DNA from: Pyropia yezoensis
Lineage: Eukaryota; Rhodophyta; Bangiophyceae; Bangiales; Bangiaceae
Assembly: GCA_009829735.1 (NCBI GenBank)
Contig: CM020618.1
Coordinates: 17,469,346-17,533,345 of the forward strand
DNA: 64,000 nucleotides
Direction of reading: 5' to 3'
In this document: in pieces, positions 10,418 through 21,696 of the stretch
Numbering within the stretch: the first letter of the stretch is position 1
Layout of the letters: every line of letters begins with the position of its first letter
The notes under the pieces: generated by a model
Database searches by the model: none
The model's input: only the letters and a program-made list of their open reading frames with translations
Told to the model about the DNA's origin: nothing
Program-made: the position numbers and the translations under genes

Positions 10418-10886
10418 TGTGGCAAAAACCGCCCGCACACGCGACAGCCAAGTTGGGGCGGTGCACAAGGGCTGCCTCCAGTGTCGGGGGAACCGGAAGA
10501 TGTGCAAGTCGCACACACTCTATCCCTGTTGTGGGGCAATCCCCCCACTGACAAACAAGAAGATGGTGTGTGGGCCAACAGTTTCTTGGTCGGGACGGGG
10601 AAGCAGGGCCAAGCCCCGCTGTCCCTCCCCTTATCCCCCCAGGGTCCACTCAGAATCTCGCCACTCAGAATCTCCCACCCCAGCACCTGCCCACCGGGCC
10701 ACACGAAAATTCAAGACGATAAATGCAGAAAACCCTCAAATCCAAGTTGGATGTACTACGAAGCTAACTATTCCAAACTTAGGGAATATGGACCCAAATG
10801 CAGGGGGAGGAACTGGTCAGGCTAGTGGCCTGCCGCCCCTTGCATGGCACGTGTTGCCCCCCTACCTGGGGGTCAATACTGCCACA
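10418..10886 (-). repeat. E2 3' LTR (469 bp)
   Basis: It begins TGTGGCA and ends TGCCACA. Immediately inside it (plus 10887-10900) lies the polypurine tract of the minus strand, TGAGGAGAGGGGAG, which fixes the pol direction independently of the coding sequence. Confidence 0.93.
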
Positions 10887-11221
10887 CTCCCCTCTCCTCA
10901 GTTCCGACCGACCCGGTCGGCCCTGTGAGGGGGTGCGTAAACGCACGTCTCGGCGTTGGGGGCGCGACTTGCTGTCCCCCTGGTACGTCACGTGGACGTG
11001 GAGGCGGTCACGTTGACCGCCCCTCTCCTCAAGCTTGCCCACTCGGCAGCCTGCACTCCTCGGCTCTCACCTCCCCACCACCAACACATCCTCTTCACCA
11101 TACCCTGGGCCGCCCCACGCTGGGGAGGCCACACATTTACCCGCGATCCGAGCCCCCCTCAACTCGAGGCGGGTCTCGTGCAGCTGCAACCGCCCTGCTT
11201 CTTCTTAGCTTGGGAAGAGCC

Positions 11222-13089
11222 ATGGCGATCCAGGGGATGGAGTCTGACTCCCTGGACGAGCGTATGGAGGACACCTCTTAGGGTGTAGCGCCCGACGGGA
11301 CTTCTGGCGGGGGCTCCGCGATCGCTCCGGCGTATGGGACGCCCGCGTCACCCGGCTTTGGGTTGACGGCGGGATCTCCCCCGGAGACGGGCCGCGTCAT
11401 CCCACGGGAGGCGTTGGGGCGGGGGTTTTACCCCGCTTGGCCTCTATATGAGGAGGGGTTGACTGTTCTCCGCTGTGGCCGACTTGGCACAGCGATGAGT
11501 CGTGTATGGGACCGCCTACGGGAGATGCTCCCCCGTAGGGTCGGGTTCCCTCCGGACTTCAGGACGGACCAGTTTGCCTTCCTGGACGAGGACGAGGTCG
11601 AAGACGAGCAGCGGGCCAAGGCCATGGTGGACCGCGGGGGAACTATCCCGGGCACCGGCGACGGGCCGACCTCCACTTGGGACGCGGTGACAACTCGCCC
11701 CCCGTACCTTCGCGAGGTCGATCCGCACACTCATCACTTTGATGTGCGGATGGAGAGGGACTTCCGGCGAGGTCCCTACTTGGTGGCCTCGGCTCAACTT
11801 GAGTTTCCGCAGCAGTCCGCTGCTAGCACGGAGCAGTACTATTCCAAGAAGCCCGAGTGGTGGCCTCAAGTAGAGGTCCCCTACGGGTTCCCGGCGTTGC
11901 TGCCACGGTTGCTTGACCACTTCGGCTCCGTCATGTTGACGGCTGGCCCTGATCACCTGGTGTGGGCCATGTTGGCCACCCAGTGGCTCCTCGAGGTCAT
12001 GTCGACCTGGGTGTCTTGTGTTCAGCGGCGGGGGATGCTCTGGCATCTCCCCCTCCGGCTTATCCAAGGTTTGGAAAAGCTCACCCCTCAGCTAGTTGCT
12101 GAGGGGTGCTCATCAGGACAACTCACTCTACTTGAGGAGATCCTCCGTCTTCATGGGTTCATCGAGTCGGAGAGCATTGAGCACAAGTTGCGCCGCTCCG
12201 CCCGCGGGCCCAAGGACGATGGCGCATTTGCTAGCTCGTCTGGGTCGGTCGTGAACTTCACGACGGCCGTGTGGTACTTCGAGAGGGGTTGGGCATCGGG
12301 GACTATCCGTATGCCCCGGGGGTGGATCGCCACACTGCGCCGCCCCCGGACAAGGTAATCGTGATGGCTGTGCCCTCTCACGATGACTACATGACTCAAC
12401 CCACTGCGGGGGCCCCAAGTCGGGGTCGCAGTTACTCTCGGGCTCCGCCAACTCGGCGAGCCCCTCCGCTTCCTCCAGTCCCTTTCCAGCCGCACAGGGA
12501 CATCCCCATAAGCGTTGCCGTTGAGTCGTCCACCCCGGTGTCCCCCAAATTGGGGGCCACCCTCTTGACGGTCTATCCCAAGTTGGTATTGCCGGCCACG
12601 CCTCTAACCTCAGAGATGATGATCACCACGTTGGTGCGCACCATTTCCTGGTTGGCCGCGTCGAGCGCAACCCTTCAAAGTTCCGAGACTCCTCAACTTG
12701 AGGAGCGCGTTCGTACTGCAGTGGCGACCGCGAGTTGCGAGTCGGTGTTGGGGTTTATGACGACCGAGTTGGCTCGAATTGGGTCCATTGTGCCCCCGCC
12801 AGCCCCACTTGGGCGTGCCAAGCGTCGGGCGAGCCGGGCATACTCGCCTCCTTGCCGTCGTCGCCGACACTCGCGGCGCTCACCGTCCGTGTCGGAAGAC
12901 GATTTGTCTTACTCCGTCTCGGAGTCCTCTACCCCGTCAAGGACGGAGTCTGTCCGGCGTCTGCGTCGACAATTTGCGCGCAAGACCAAGCAGAACGGTA
13001 GCCGCCGTCGTCGCCACTTGCGCGACCGTGAGGGGCGCGGCGGCTCCGACTTTGAGCCGCCGCCCCCGCCGACTGATGGGGAGCGTTAG
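11222..13089 (+). pseudogene. E2 copy of the antisense accessory ORF, broken
   Basis: This is colinear with the intact E1 ORF at 239-2107 and in the same place between pol and the 3' LTR. It starts at ATG 11222. A TAG at 11279-11281 replaces a tyrosine codon of E1. The frame reopens, and a one-base deletion near 12235 then shifts it, so the C-terminal third continues in another frame to the stop at 13089. The central YYPK-like block (YYSKKPEWW), VEVPYGF, TQWLLEV and the Arg/Ser-rich tail remain recognisable. Protein-level conservation with E1 over the whole length suggests past constraint. Confidence 0.8.
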
Positions 13090-13275
13090 CGCCGTGGGTC
13101 TCGCCGCTCGCCTCTACGTGAGTTCGAGGGCCGTGGCGTTGGAGAGTCTAGCATGCGTGCCTAGCTGGCAGCTGCCTTTGTTGTGAGAGTGTGTGGGTTA
13201 GCGCTGGAGTTAAAAGCCACTCTGCGCACCACTTCGACTTGACGCACTCTCTTGGCACTGTCACTCGGCCTTCCC

Positions 13276-15174
13276 TTGCGTTGAGGGAGGGCAGTTAGGG
13301 TCGATCTCACTCCGGGCGCAGTAAGCCCGGACCTTTTCAGCGGGACGATCTTACACGTACTGCCACATATCATTTTTGGTCTTATAGCCGAATCAAAGCA
13401 CCCTCAACATGAGGCAGTTAGTGTCCTCATCCCACCCGTGGTCGATGAACTTGTCGAACACGTACTCATGCGGGCCCTGCTTGGCCGCAGGTAGCGAAGG
13501 CAGGCGCCACGCCTTCAGCGCACGCGCCCAAGCTGGGTCGCCTGCAGGCGGTGGTGCAACTTTGACCACGTCCTGTCCGTTCACTGTGCGGACCCCATCG
13601 TCACTTTCGATGGTGAAGCGCCGCCCATCAGTACGAAGGACCTGGTACGGCCCCTTCGTCTGGAATACCAACTTACCCCCAGTTGGGGTGTGTGAGTGTG
13701 CCAGCACCCAGTCACCCTGCTCGGGCACGCGCTTGGCATTACGCACCTTCTTGTCAAAAGTACGCTTGTAGCGCTGTTGCGCTTCGTCCATCTCAGCCCT
13801 GACATTAGGGATGAGTTTCTCGAGCCTAGCAGCGAGCTCCGCCTTACTCTCAGTGGGAGTAGGTGTACTGCCATCGGCCTCCATAGTTGGGAGCGGCCGC
13901 CGTACGGCAATAGACCGCACGCGACGTGGGGTCACAAAAGCGAGGGGTACTTCCCCGGTAGATGAGTGAACCTGCGAAATGTAGGTGGTCGTAAGAATAG
14001 AAATGTATTGGTCCCACGTTTTCACGTGCTCACTCACATAGTGGCGCAGCTGCCTAACAATAGTTTTGTTGAAGCGCTCCACCTGCCCATTAGTTTGTGG
14101 GTGGTAGGGGGTAGCATAGTTTGCCTTAACCCCCAACATATCCAGCACTCCCTGAAACAGTACGGACGCAAATTGCGGTCCATTGTCCGATAGTGTACTG
14201 TCCGGGATGCCATACGCGGCAACCCAGTGATCTAGGAAGGCTGACACGACCGACATGGCCGTGATCTCTGCCAGTGGGATCGCTCGCGTAAGTTTCGTGA
14301 AGCGGTCACAGATGACCAGGAGGTACTGGTTGCCCTCCTCGGTCACTGGCAGTGGCCCAAGGATGTCCATTGCCAACGCGGCAAAGGGCTCCTTGGCCGG
14401 GAACAATAGCATAGCCGTAGTAGGCCGCCGTTCCATCAGACGATTCTGCGCACAACGTGTGCAGGCAGCCACCCAACTATAGATGTCCACCACCATGGAC
14501 GGCCAGTAGCACCGGGTCCTCAGGGTCTGGTACAGTTTACTAGACCCCAGGTGTCCACCTGTGGGAGCGGTCTGCTCCCTCTCAAGAATAATGTCCTTGA
14601 GGGATGCGGGGACGACAAGTTGTTCGGTCCACTGGAATACCCCCCTCCTCAAGAGGAGGCCATTCTCTCCGATGAAGAATCCCGTCTCCGCCACCGTATC
14701 CAGCGTATCCCTCTGCGACTTGCAGAAGGGGTCTTCGGCCTGGGCCTTCACCACCTCGTCCAGGGACAGGGGCAAGTACTTCTCGTTCCTTGGCGCCTCG
14801 GGGTCCAACGCCTGACCCGAGCGCGTGACTACCCCCATGATGAGGATGTCATCATCGACTGAGTGAGTGTCCAGCCCCTCGGTAGGTACCCGAGAGAGGC
14901 CGTCGGCAAGGGCATGTTGCCTGCCAGGTCGGTACTCAATATCAAAGTTGAAGGGTGCCAGTCGCACCCTCCACCGATTGAGGCGGGTGTTCGTGCAATC
15001 CGTCTTGAAGATGAACTGCAACGCGCGGTGGTCACAGCGGATGAGGAACTTCTCACCCTCCAGGTAGTGACGAAGTGACTTCACCGCCCACATCACTGCG
15101 AGTCCTTCCAACTCGGTGACTCCGTAGTTCTTCTCAGCCGAGTTCAGCCCCTTGCTGAAGTATCCCACCGGCAA
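13276..15174 (-). pseudogene. E2 RNase H, integrase and chromodomain, broken
   Basis: This is the continuation of the E2 pol frame after the TAG at 15190-15192. It encodes PVGYFSKGLNSAEKNY of RNase H, the H-H-C-C finger ending CTRC, the DDE core (MDILGPLP, LSDNGPQF, NGQVERFN) and a GPY motif. The chromodomain-like end is cut by TGA at 13393-13395, where E1 has tryptophan in RVRWFGY, and by a further TAA about 40 bases on. Confidence 0.9.
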
Positions 15175-15189
15175 GTACTCCTTGTCCGG

Positions 15190-17290
15190 CTACTGCTGAA
15201 GCAACACACAACCAAGTTGGTCGTAGCAAGCGTCCACATCCAGGATGTAGTGGCCTCCCAACCTGGGAATAGCCAAGATAGGGGGCTTCAGCAGTAGGTC
15301 CCGAAGAGTCTCAAAGGATTCCTGGTCCACCCGACTTGGGGGAGGCAGGTTCTTCGGTAGCGTTGAGCTCACTAACTCATTCAACGGTTTCGCCACCTTG
15401 GCGAAGCCCTGGGTGAAACGTCGGTACACGTTACACATCCCGAGGAAGCTCCTCATCTGGGTCTGGGTCCGGGGGTACTGAGCCTTACGGATGGCCCTCA
15501 AGCTCTTCTCGTTGACACTGAGGCGCCCCGGACGGACAACATGTCCCAAGTATTCCACCTCCTGAGTGAAGAGGTGGCACTTGCTCGCCTTCATTGACAC
15601 ACCGGCGTCAGCCAGTAGCTTGAACACCTGGCCAAGATGGCCAATGTGCTCCTCCGGACTTCGGGAGAACACAATGATATCGTCTAGGTACACAAGACAG
15701 ATCTGCCGCCATACTCCGGCCAGAATCATGTCCATGGCGCGCTGGAAGGTTGCCGGCGAGTTGCACTGTCCAAACGGTAGTCGTTTGCACTGGTAGATAC
15801 CACAGTGACAGGTAAAGGTAGTTTTATGCCTGTCTTCCGGGGCAATAGGAATTTGCCAATACCCCGCGTTACAGTCTAGGGTAGAGAACACGTTTGCCTT
15901 CCCCAGAGAGTCCAGACAGTCTTCCATCCCAGGGAGGGGATAACTATCCTTCACCGTGATCTCGTTGAGCTTACGGTGGTCGATACAGAACCGTGGGGTC
16001 CCATCAACCTTGGGGACAATGACCACCGGACTCGCGCGCTCGGCGTTGCTGGCCTCGATCACATCGAAGGCCTCCATGCGAGCGACGTGCTCCTTAATGA
16101 GCGCCCTCGAAGGGGGCCCTCCCCTGTACGGTTGTTGGCGTATAGGGGGTGCACCGGGTTTCAACTCGATCCGGTGTTGGGTGGCTCTCATGTGTCCCAA
16201 TTGATCATCCCACAACTTGTGATACTGGTCCAAGAGGCGTTCAACTTGAACCCTCAACCTGGGGGGAACATTCTCCATGTTCACATGGGGCCGAGGAGAG
16301 GCGGCCGACTTGGCTTGGTGCTTCTCCTTTCCGGTCTTCGGATCGCTACTCGCGCCCGCGTGGAGGGTGACCGCTACTACTGGTCCCTCATGTTGGTCGA
16401 TATAGCTGAACTTGGCTCCCGACTTGAAGGACTTGGGCGAAGAGCTCGGGTTCATCACCTGGATCGTCCACGGGACTCCGGCTTTGGAGTCCATCGTGCC
16501 GAGGGCAACATGCACTTGGTGCTTGCGAGCAAGACGGGGGTGAGGGTGCACCAACCCGTTCCTTGTATAATCAGTTACAGCGTCAACGTGCGCCACCGAG
16601 TTGGGGGGCAACGTGACTTTACGGGCTAAACGCAGAGTAGCAGTAAACCCTTCTCGCACTGAGCAAACAGGCTTCGACTGTGAGACTGTCACAGGATGCA
16701 CAGACTTTCCCTTACAAAGGATGGGGATGGTCTCCCCATTCATCAACTTGACCCAATACTCCGGGCCACAAATCAAAGGCACTTGTGTTACAACATCAGG
16801 GGTACCCAGAAGCAGGGGTACCGATGTATTCTCGACTACTCCATAGGTCACGTCGACCTCATGGGTCCCCAACCTAGTTGGTGGGGTCACGGCACCAACA
16901 ATGGGAAGTACCCCACCATTGATATCAATCAGATGGTCAGCTTTAGACCTCCAGCGCTGGAGCTTCATCTCTTTGGGTAATAGCGACTTGCATATCAAGG
17001 AGGCTCCTGACCCGGTATCAAGTACGATACGGACACAACAGGCATGGCCGGGGGCTAGTTGCACCCGCCCAGCCACCTGGAAGTTCTCACCCGTCAACAC
17101 CGCAATGACCCGACGTGGGTTTACGTTCTTGAGGAGTCCTACCCGAGGTGGGCGGACTCCCTTAGGTCGCCGCAGTATCCGGCACGGTTGATTCGTCCTC
17201 TTGGCCCACTTGGCCGAGGCTGCCGTTGTGAGCTTAGGACGACCAGCTCCAACGGTCATTCGTTTCCCGCCCACTTGGCGTCTGAATCCG
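15190..17290 (-). pseudogene. E2 protease and reverse transcriptase
   Basis: A continuous frame of about 694 codons runs from the frameshift site. It has protease DTGSGAS, a reverse transcriptase with FCIDHRKLNE, PFGQCNSPATFQRAMD and catalytic YLDDIIVFS, and the connection into RNase H (DVDACYDQLGCVLLQQ). It stops at TAG 15190-15192, at the glutamine position that E3 encodes as CAA in the LLQQQPDG motif. E1 has the same TAG. This is the best preserved protease/reverse transcriptase of the three elements. Confidence 0.92.
17223..17268 (-). promoter_or_regulatory. Programmed -1 frameshift signal, E2 gag-pol
   Basis: The slippery heptamer G GGA AAC lies at plus 17262-17268 in gag phase, followed after six bases by a hairpin (plus 17223-17255) with the same paired arms as in E1. 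The hairpin loop differs at one base from E1, while the stem is unchanged. Confidence 0.8.
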
Positions 17291-18380
17291 AGGGCGAAGA
17301 AGAAGACGACGAGTCCGAGGACGACGTGTCCGCCCCCTCCGCCGAGGGTGTGGCAACCTCCACTACCGGTCGAGGTCCACCCTCGCGGCGTGAACGTACT
17401 TCGTTCGTAACCGACTTCTTACTCGCATTCCTAACAAGTTCTTGGATGCGTTTACTGAACATAGGGCAATCATTTGCCCAGTGTCCATCGGAGTTGCAGT
17501 TCCAACACCGATGGTCAGTTCTCGGAGGAGTCTTCCCGACTTGGGAAGTAGATGGGGCACCCTGGGAAGTTCCCACGGCAGCTACTACCTTATCCTTGCG
17601 GATTCGACGTGCCTCTCGTCTCTCGCTGGCCTGGCGCGCCTCTTCTCGTTCTTTGGCCAACTCGGCCTGACGCTCCTGGCGTTGTTCCTCCCGCAACTTG
17701 CGGTAGGCCTCACCTCTGCGGTAGGCGAGCCTAGCCAAGTCGGCCAGTGACGCCCGGGCAGCATTATGCTCCCGGGTCTCCATACGGACTGACCAATGGA
17801 GTCCCTCCACAAACGGACTCTTCATCACAGCTTGTGGATGAAGAAAGCCACAAAGATTGTTGAGCTTACGAACCCGCTCCGCAAAGGACAACTCGTCCTC
17901 CGCCTCTTCCTGATGGGCTTGCGTAAACTCCTCGACTTGAGAAGCCAGCGCTGCTTCATCCACCATAGCTCTCAACACCCAGTTGACGAGCTCCAAGTAG
18001 GACGTCACCTCACCAGCGCCTCCACTTGAGGAGCTGGGCATGTCGGACATGAGTTCTGTCCGTAGGTCGCCCTTCGTAAACTCCTGTAGCATGTAGAAAG
18101 CCATGCCTTCACTTATGGCATTGTCGTCACAGGCTTTTGTGAAACGACGTAGGATCTCAAAGACACGGAGGGGGGGAGTTCCATCCCACTCCGCTTTGTG
18201 CCCAAAAGAGTGAAGTGCATTCTTCTTGGCACGGCCCATGGCTCGGGCCTGGTCAGGACCATACGCCACCGACTTGTTGCGGAGGGCGTAGGTCTCACAG
18301 TCAAAGATCCTCTGGTAGACCGGGTTGGCTACCTGGATCTTGGGCGGCACCTCACGTTGAGGGAAAAGCCGCTGAGGCAC
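17256..18380 (-). CDS. gag: E2 Gag core with intact CCHC knuckle
   Basis: This 374-codon frame is almost identical to the E1 Gag core. It has the capsid part, an Arg/Glu coiled-coil segment and a canonical zinc knuckle CWNCNSDGHWANDC. It ends with TGA immediately after the slippery site. One base more than in E1 near 18447-18452 puts the upstream Gag N-terminal part in a different frame, so this copy could not make full-length Gag. Confidence 0.88.
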   Translation of the reverse strand: MPQRLFPQREVPPKIQVANPVYQRIFDCETYALRNKSVAYGPDQARAMGRAKKNALHSFGHKAEWDGTPPLRVFEILRRFTKACDDNAISEGMAFYMLQEFTKGDLRTELMSDMPSSSSGGAGEVTSYLELVNWVLRAMVDEAALASQVEEFTQAHQEEAEDELSFAERVRKLNNLCGFLHPQAVMKSPFVEGLHWSVRMETREHNAARASLADLARLAYRRGEAYRKLREEQRQERQAELAKEREEARQASERREARRIRKDKVVAAVGTSQGAPSTSQVGKTPPRTDHRCWNCNSDGHWANDCPMFSKRIQELVRNASKKSVTNEVRSRREGGPRPVVEVATPSAEGADTSSSDSSSSSSPSDSDAKWAGNE

Positions 18381-18667
18381 TGGGGTAAGTTAACCCGCAG
18401 GGCCTGTTGCCTGCCGCGGCGAGCTTGGTGTAGCCGCCGGCGCTTCCGAGGGGAAACTCCCCCGTGAAGGGCGCACGCCCCACCAAGAGAGGTGTGGCTC
18501 CCTCGTTGGGAGTCACAGGGGTCGCCCCCTGTTCTGGGCGACCCGAGACAGGCGTAGTGAGGGATTCCTCTTGCGTCTGAGGGCTCGAAAGCCCCAATCC
18601 GGTCTGGACATTGAGACCATCTGGCAAACTCGCCACAATCTGATTCAAAATAGTATTTGTCATCGTG

Positions 18668-18672
18668 ACCAC
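18668..18672. repeat. Target-site duplication of E3, left copy (ACCAC)
   Basis: ACCAC directly precedes the E3 LTR and is repeated at 29027-29031 directly after the other E3 LTR. Joining the flanks restores the E2 gag sequence as seen in E1. Confidence 0.95.
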
Positions 18673-19250
18673 TGTGGTATAGAACTCGAACCTCTCAGAC
18701 ACGTGTCATTATCCCTCGGGGGAGAGGGACAGGTAACACAGAAAGGGGAACTACGAAAGTGGTATGCCTGTTGCCTCACGTGCCTGCTCGCAGAGCAAAC
18801 ATGTACGCACGGTAGTGCACACGGGGAAGAGGAAAGCAAACGCGCAGTTGTCTTTTTCCTGAGGGCGCGGGCCAAGGGCGCCTCGCTGTCCCTCTTAACA
18901 TGCATCTGGGGGAGCCTCGGCACGTTGGCCAGGTAGCCCCCCCCCCCCCCATACCCCCGAGTGGCCCCGACCCGAGTCTAACCTCGTCAGGTCGGGGGCC
19001 ACTATCACTACTAATTCTATTCCCCCTCACTAATCTCACACTCAAATTCTCTCAAATCAAGTCCCTCACAAGTATGCAAAAACCCATCAGAAATCCCTCT
19101 CTCACGTGTGAATAGCGTAGTCCACCGCATCCCAGTGCCGGGCACGGGCCACGGCCGCCAACCATCACCACACGGCGGGCGTGTTCTGGCACCTGGTGCC
19201 CTCTGGTTGCAGTCCCGGGTCGGCGCCAAGTCGGGGCCAGGGATGCTACA
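18673..19250 (-). repeat. E3 3' LTR (578 bp)
   Basis: It begins TGTGGTATA and ends GCTACA. It is paired with the LTR at 28449-29026. Just inside it, plus 19251-19263 gives the minus-strand polypurine tract AGGAAGGGAGCTA. Confidence 0.95.
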
Positions 19251-19432
19251 TAGCTCCCTTCCTAGTCCGGCACGTCCTCGGGCCGAACCAGGTGCCACCG
19301 TGTACAGCCTCGAGCACGTCCACACCGGTGCCGAGGTCGAGCGTCTTCACCCCGGTCACGATCACCTGCTCCGATTCTGTCCCCCCCCCTCTCCTTCACC
19401 TTGGCCCTCTCGTTCCTCCGGATTCTGGACGT

Positions 19433-21551
19433 CATGTCCAGTTCCGAGATCCAAGCTGGGCCCGTGGTTCCGGCGGCGAGTGTTGCGGAGGAGAACTCGG
19501 GTGGTCGCGCCCCTCTCCTGCCTCCGGTTCCTGGGGTGTCGGTGCCTGTGTCGGTCGCCACGGCGGGGGCGGATCGGGTTCCCCCGGCTTCTGCATTGCA
19601 CCCGGTCGAGACCCCCCCGGTGGGTCTCCCGGAAATGCTTCTTGGGCAGGATCCTCTGGCGGGTCGGCGCTACTCCACGGTGGTCGGCAACGCCAGCGCG
19701 GCCCAGTGCCAGCAGGATTGCCTGGCCATCTGGCGCAAGGAGCTCCATCGCGGAGTCTTGACTGAGATGGACAAAACTCGTCTTCATGCGGGGGACCAGA
19801 TGCGCATGGCACAAGACCGCTCCCAGAGCTTCTCGGGTTCCTCTTGGGTTGCTCGCCTGGAGGATCTCCCCTTCGCGCTGGTACTGGATCAACCCTTGAC
19901 CGAGCGTCGCGTATCTGCGTCCGTTCTCCGGTGGCCACAGGAGGAAGGGTACGTCCATCGGGCGCTCAAGGTCTAGGACGAGGCGCTCAAGGGGTCGGGG
20001 AGCCTGAACTGCGATCCCCGTCCGAGCATGGTCGCTCTCGAGCCGCCTTTCTTGACCCGGAAATACTCTAAATTGTCGCCGGCGCGGGAGCAAGGCGAGC
20101 GGCGCGGGCGTCAGCGTGACTTCATCGTGAGCTGCAACCATCAAGAGTTCTGGAAGCTGGACAAGGCCAACCGGGCGGCGTATTACCCCAAGGTCATCCC
20201 GCAGCAGCAGGAAATCGAGATCCCGGTCGGGTTTGCTCCATCCAGCATCCCCTTCACCTGGTACTTCCTGGATGCCTTGACCCGGGCGTCGATCAAGAGC
20301 TTCTTCCACTCGATCCCGTACATGATGTACACCTCCGAGATGACGGTCTTGGCGGCCAACCACTGGCTCCACGAGGTCTTGGTGTCCAACCGGCTTTGGT
20401 TCCTCCCCGACCTCCTGATGGTCTGGATCGTCGACAAGTTGACCGTCGACTTCCTGTGCAGCCAGGACGAGGAGTACAAGGAGCTCTTCCAGGCGATGAT
20501 TGACTTCCGGCGTCCGCTGCCGGTGCAGGACCGGAGCTTCTTGAACGCGATCGCCGACCAGAACAGCCCGCGTCGGGATGGCTCCGGTTGGGTGCAGGTG
20601 GTCTACCAGTCTTCTCCGGCCAAGGTGCAGCTGGCGACGCCGCTTCGGGCGTGGCCGCAGCTAGTCAGCTTTCCTGCTCCGGTCGCCCTCGATCTCCTGC
20701 CAACTGGGCCGCCGGTGCAAGAGTCGGCATGGGCCGCGGCGGTCGGTCGGGCGTCTGCGGCGGCTCCGCTTCCTCCTGTTGCACCTGTCGCCCTGGTGGC
20801 TTCGCCTGAACCGTCGCCGGCGCATTTGCGCCCTGCTACGGGTGTGCCGGTGCTTCAAGCTTCTCTGGCACCGCGCTTGTCTGCAGCGAGTCTGGGCGTG
20901 GCCGTTCGGTCATCGACTACTACGGCGGTTCTGCCTCGGGCGCCTTCTTCAAATGTCGGCGGCCCTGTGCCTCCTCTTGAGTTGGGGACTCCGGTTTCCG
21001 GGGCTGTTGTGGACCGTCCGGTAGTGGCATTCTCGGGGCGGTTCGAGATCCCGGCGCCGACTCTGCGCCTTACCCGCTTCCGGGTGCCTGACCGGTACCT
21101 AAACCAAGGTGGCCCGACGTGCGACCAGTATGACGATGGCATGATTGAAGACCAGCTGGGTCGCCTTCCGGTGCAAGTCGAAGGCGTCGGGTCCTCTCTG
21201 GTGCTGGGTACTTACGCCAGCGTCTTGAACAACGTGGTTGACCGGGTATTTCCTTGCGCGGACAGCGGCCAGATGTCGGACAGCCCGGTGGTTGGAGAAC
21301 TTCTGGAGACTTTGACGCGGCATGGCTTGGCCCAGCAGTGTTCAGAGACCTTCACTGGCTTCCAGGGGCGCCGACAGGCCTATCTGGATGAGCGGGAGCG
21401 CCCGGCAAATACCGGTACTACTCCGATGGCGTCATACCTGGAAGCGCCTCGCCCACCGCACTACGTCATCCCGCCTTCCTCCGGGTCCCGTCGTGCCGCG
21501 GAGGCAGTGCTGGAGGACGCTCCCGCGTCGCAGCGTCCGCGCCGGGAGTAG
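19433..21551 (+). pseudogene. E3 antisense accessory ORF with one in-frame TAG
   Basis: This plus-strand frame lies between the 3' LTR and pol, convergent with the integrase gene (146 bp between stops). The frame opens upstream; ATG 19433 is the likely start. A single TAG at 19974-19976 interrupts it, and the same frame continues to TAG at 21549-21551, about 705 codons in all. The block after the stop matches the E1 ORF: an x-EF motif, AYYPK, EIEIP-x-GF, FLDALT, ANHWLHEV, and LWFLP followed by VDKLT. The Pro/Ala/Val-rich second half is not conserved with E1. No known domain is recognised. Whether the TAG is decay or is read through cannot be told from sequence. Confidence 0.75.
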
Positions 21552-21696
21552 TACTTGGAGGCAAGGAGGGTGAGAGTCTTGGGAGGAGCGAGGAGGGAAG
21601 AGGCGGAGAGAAGGGTTGCTCGAGCGGGTGCTTGTTTTTCTTGATAGTTCCATGCTTGCATTGCGTGTTTTCCTTGATACACCCGTTCCCTTCTTC

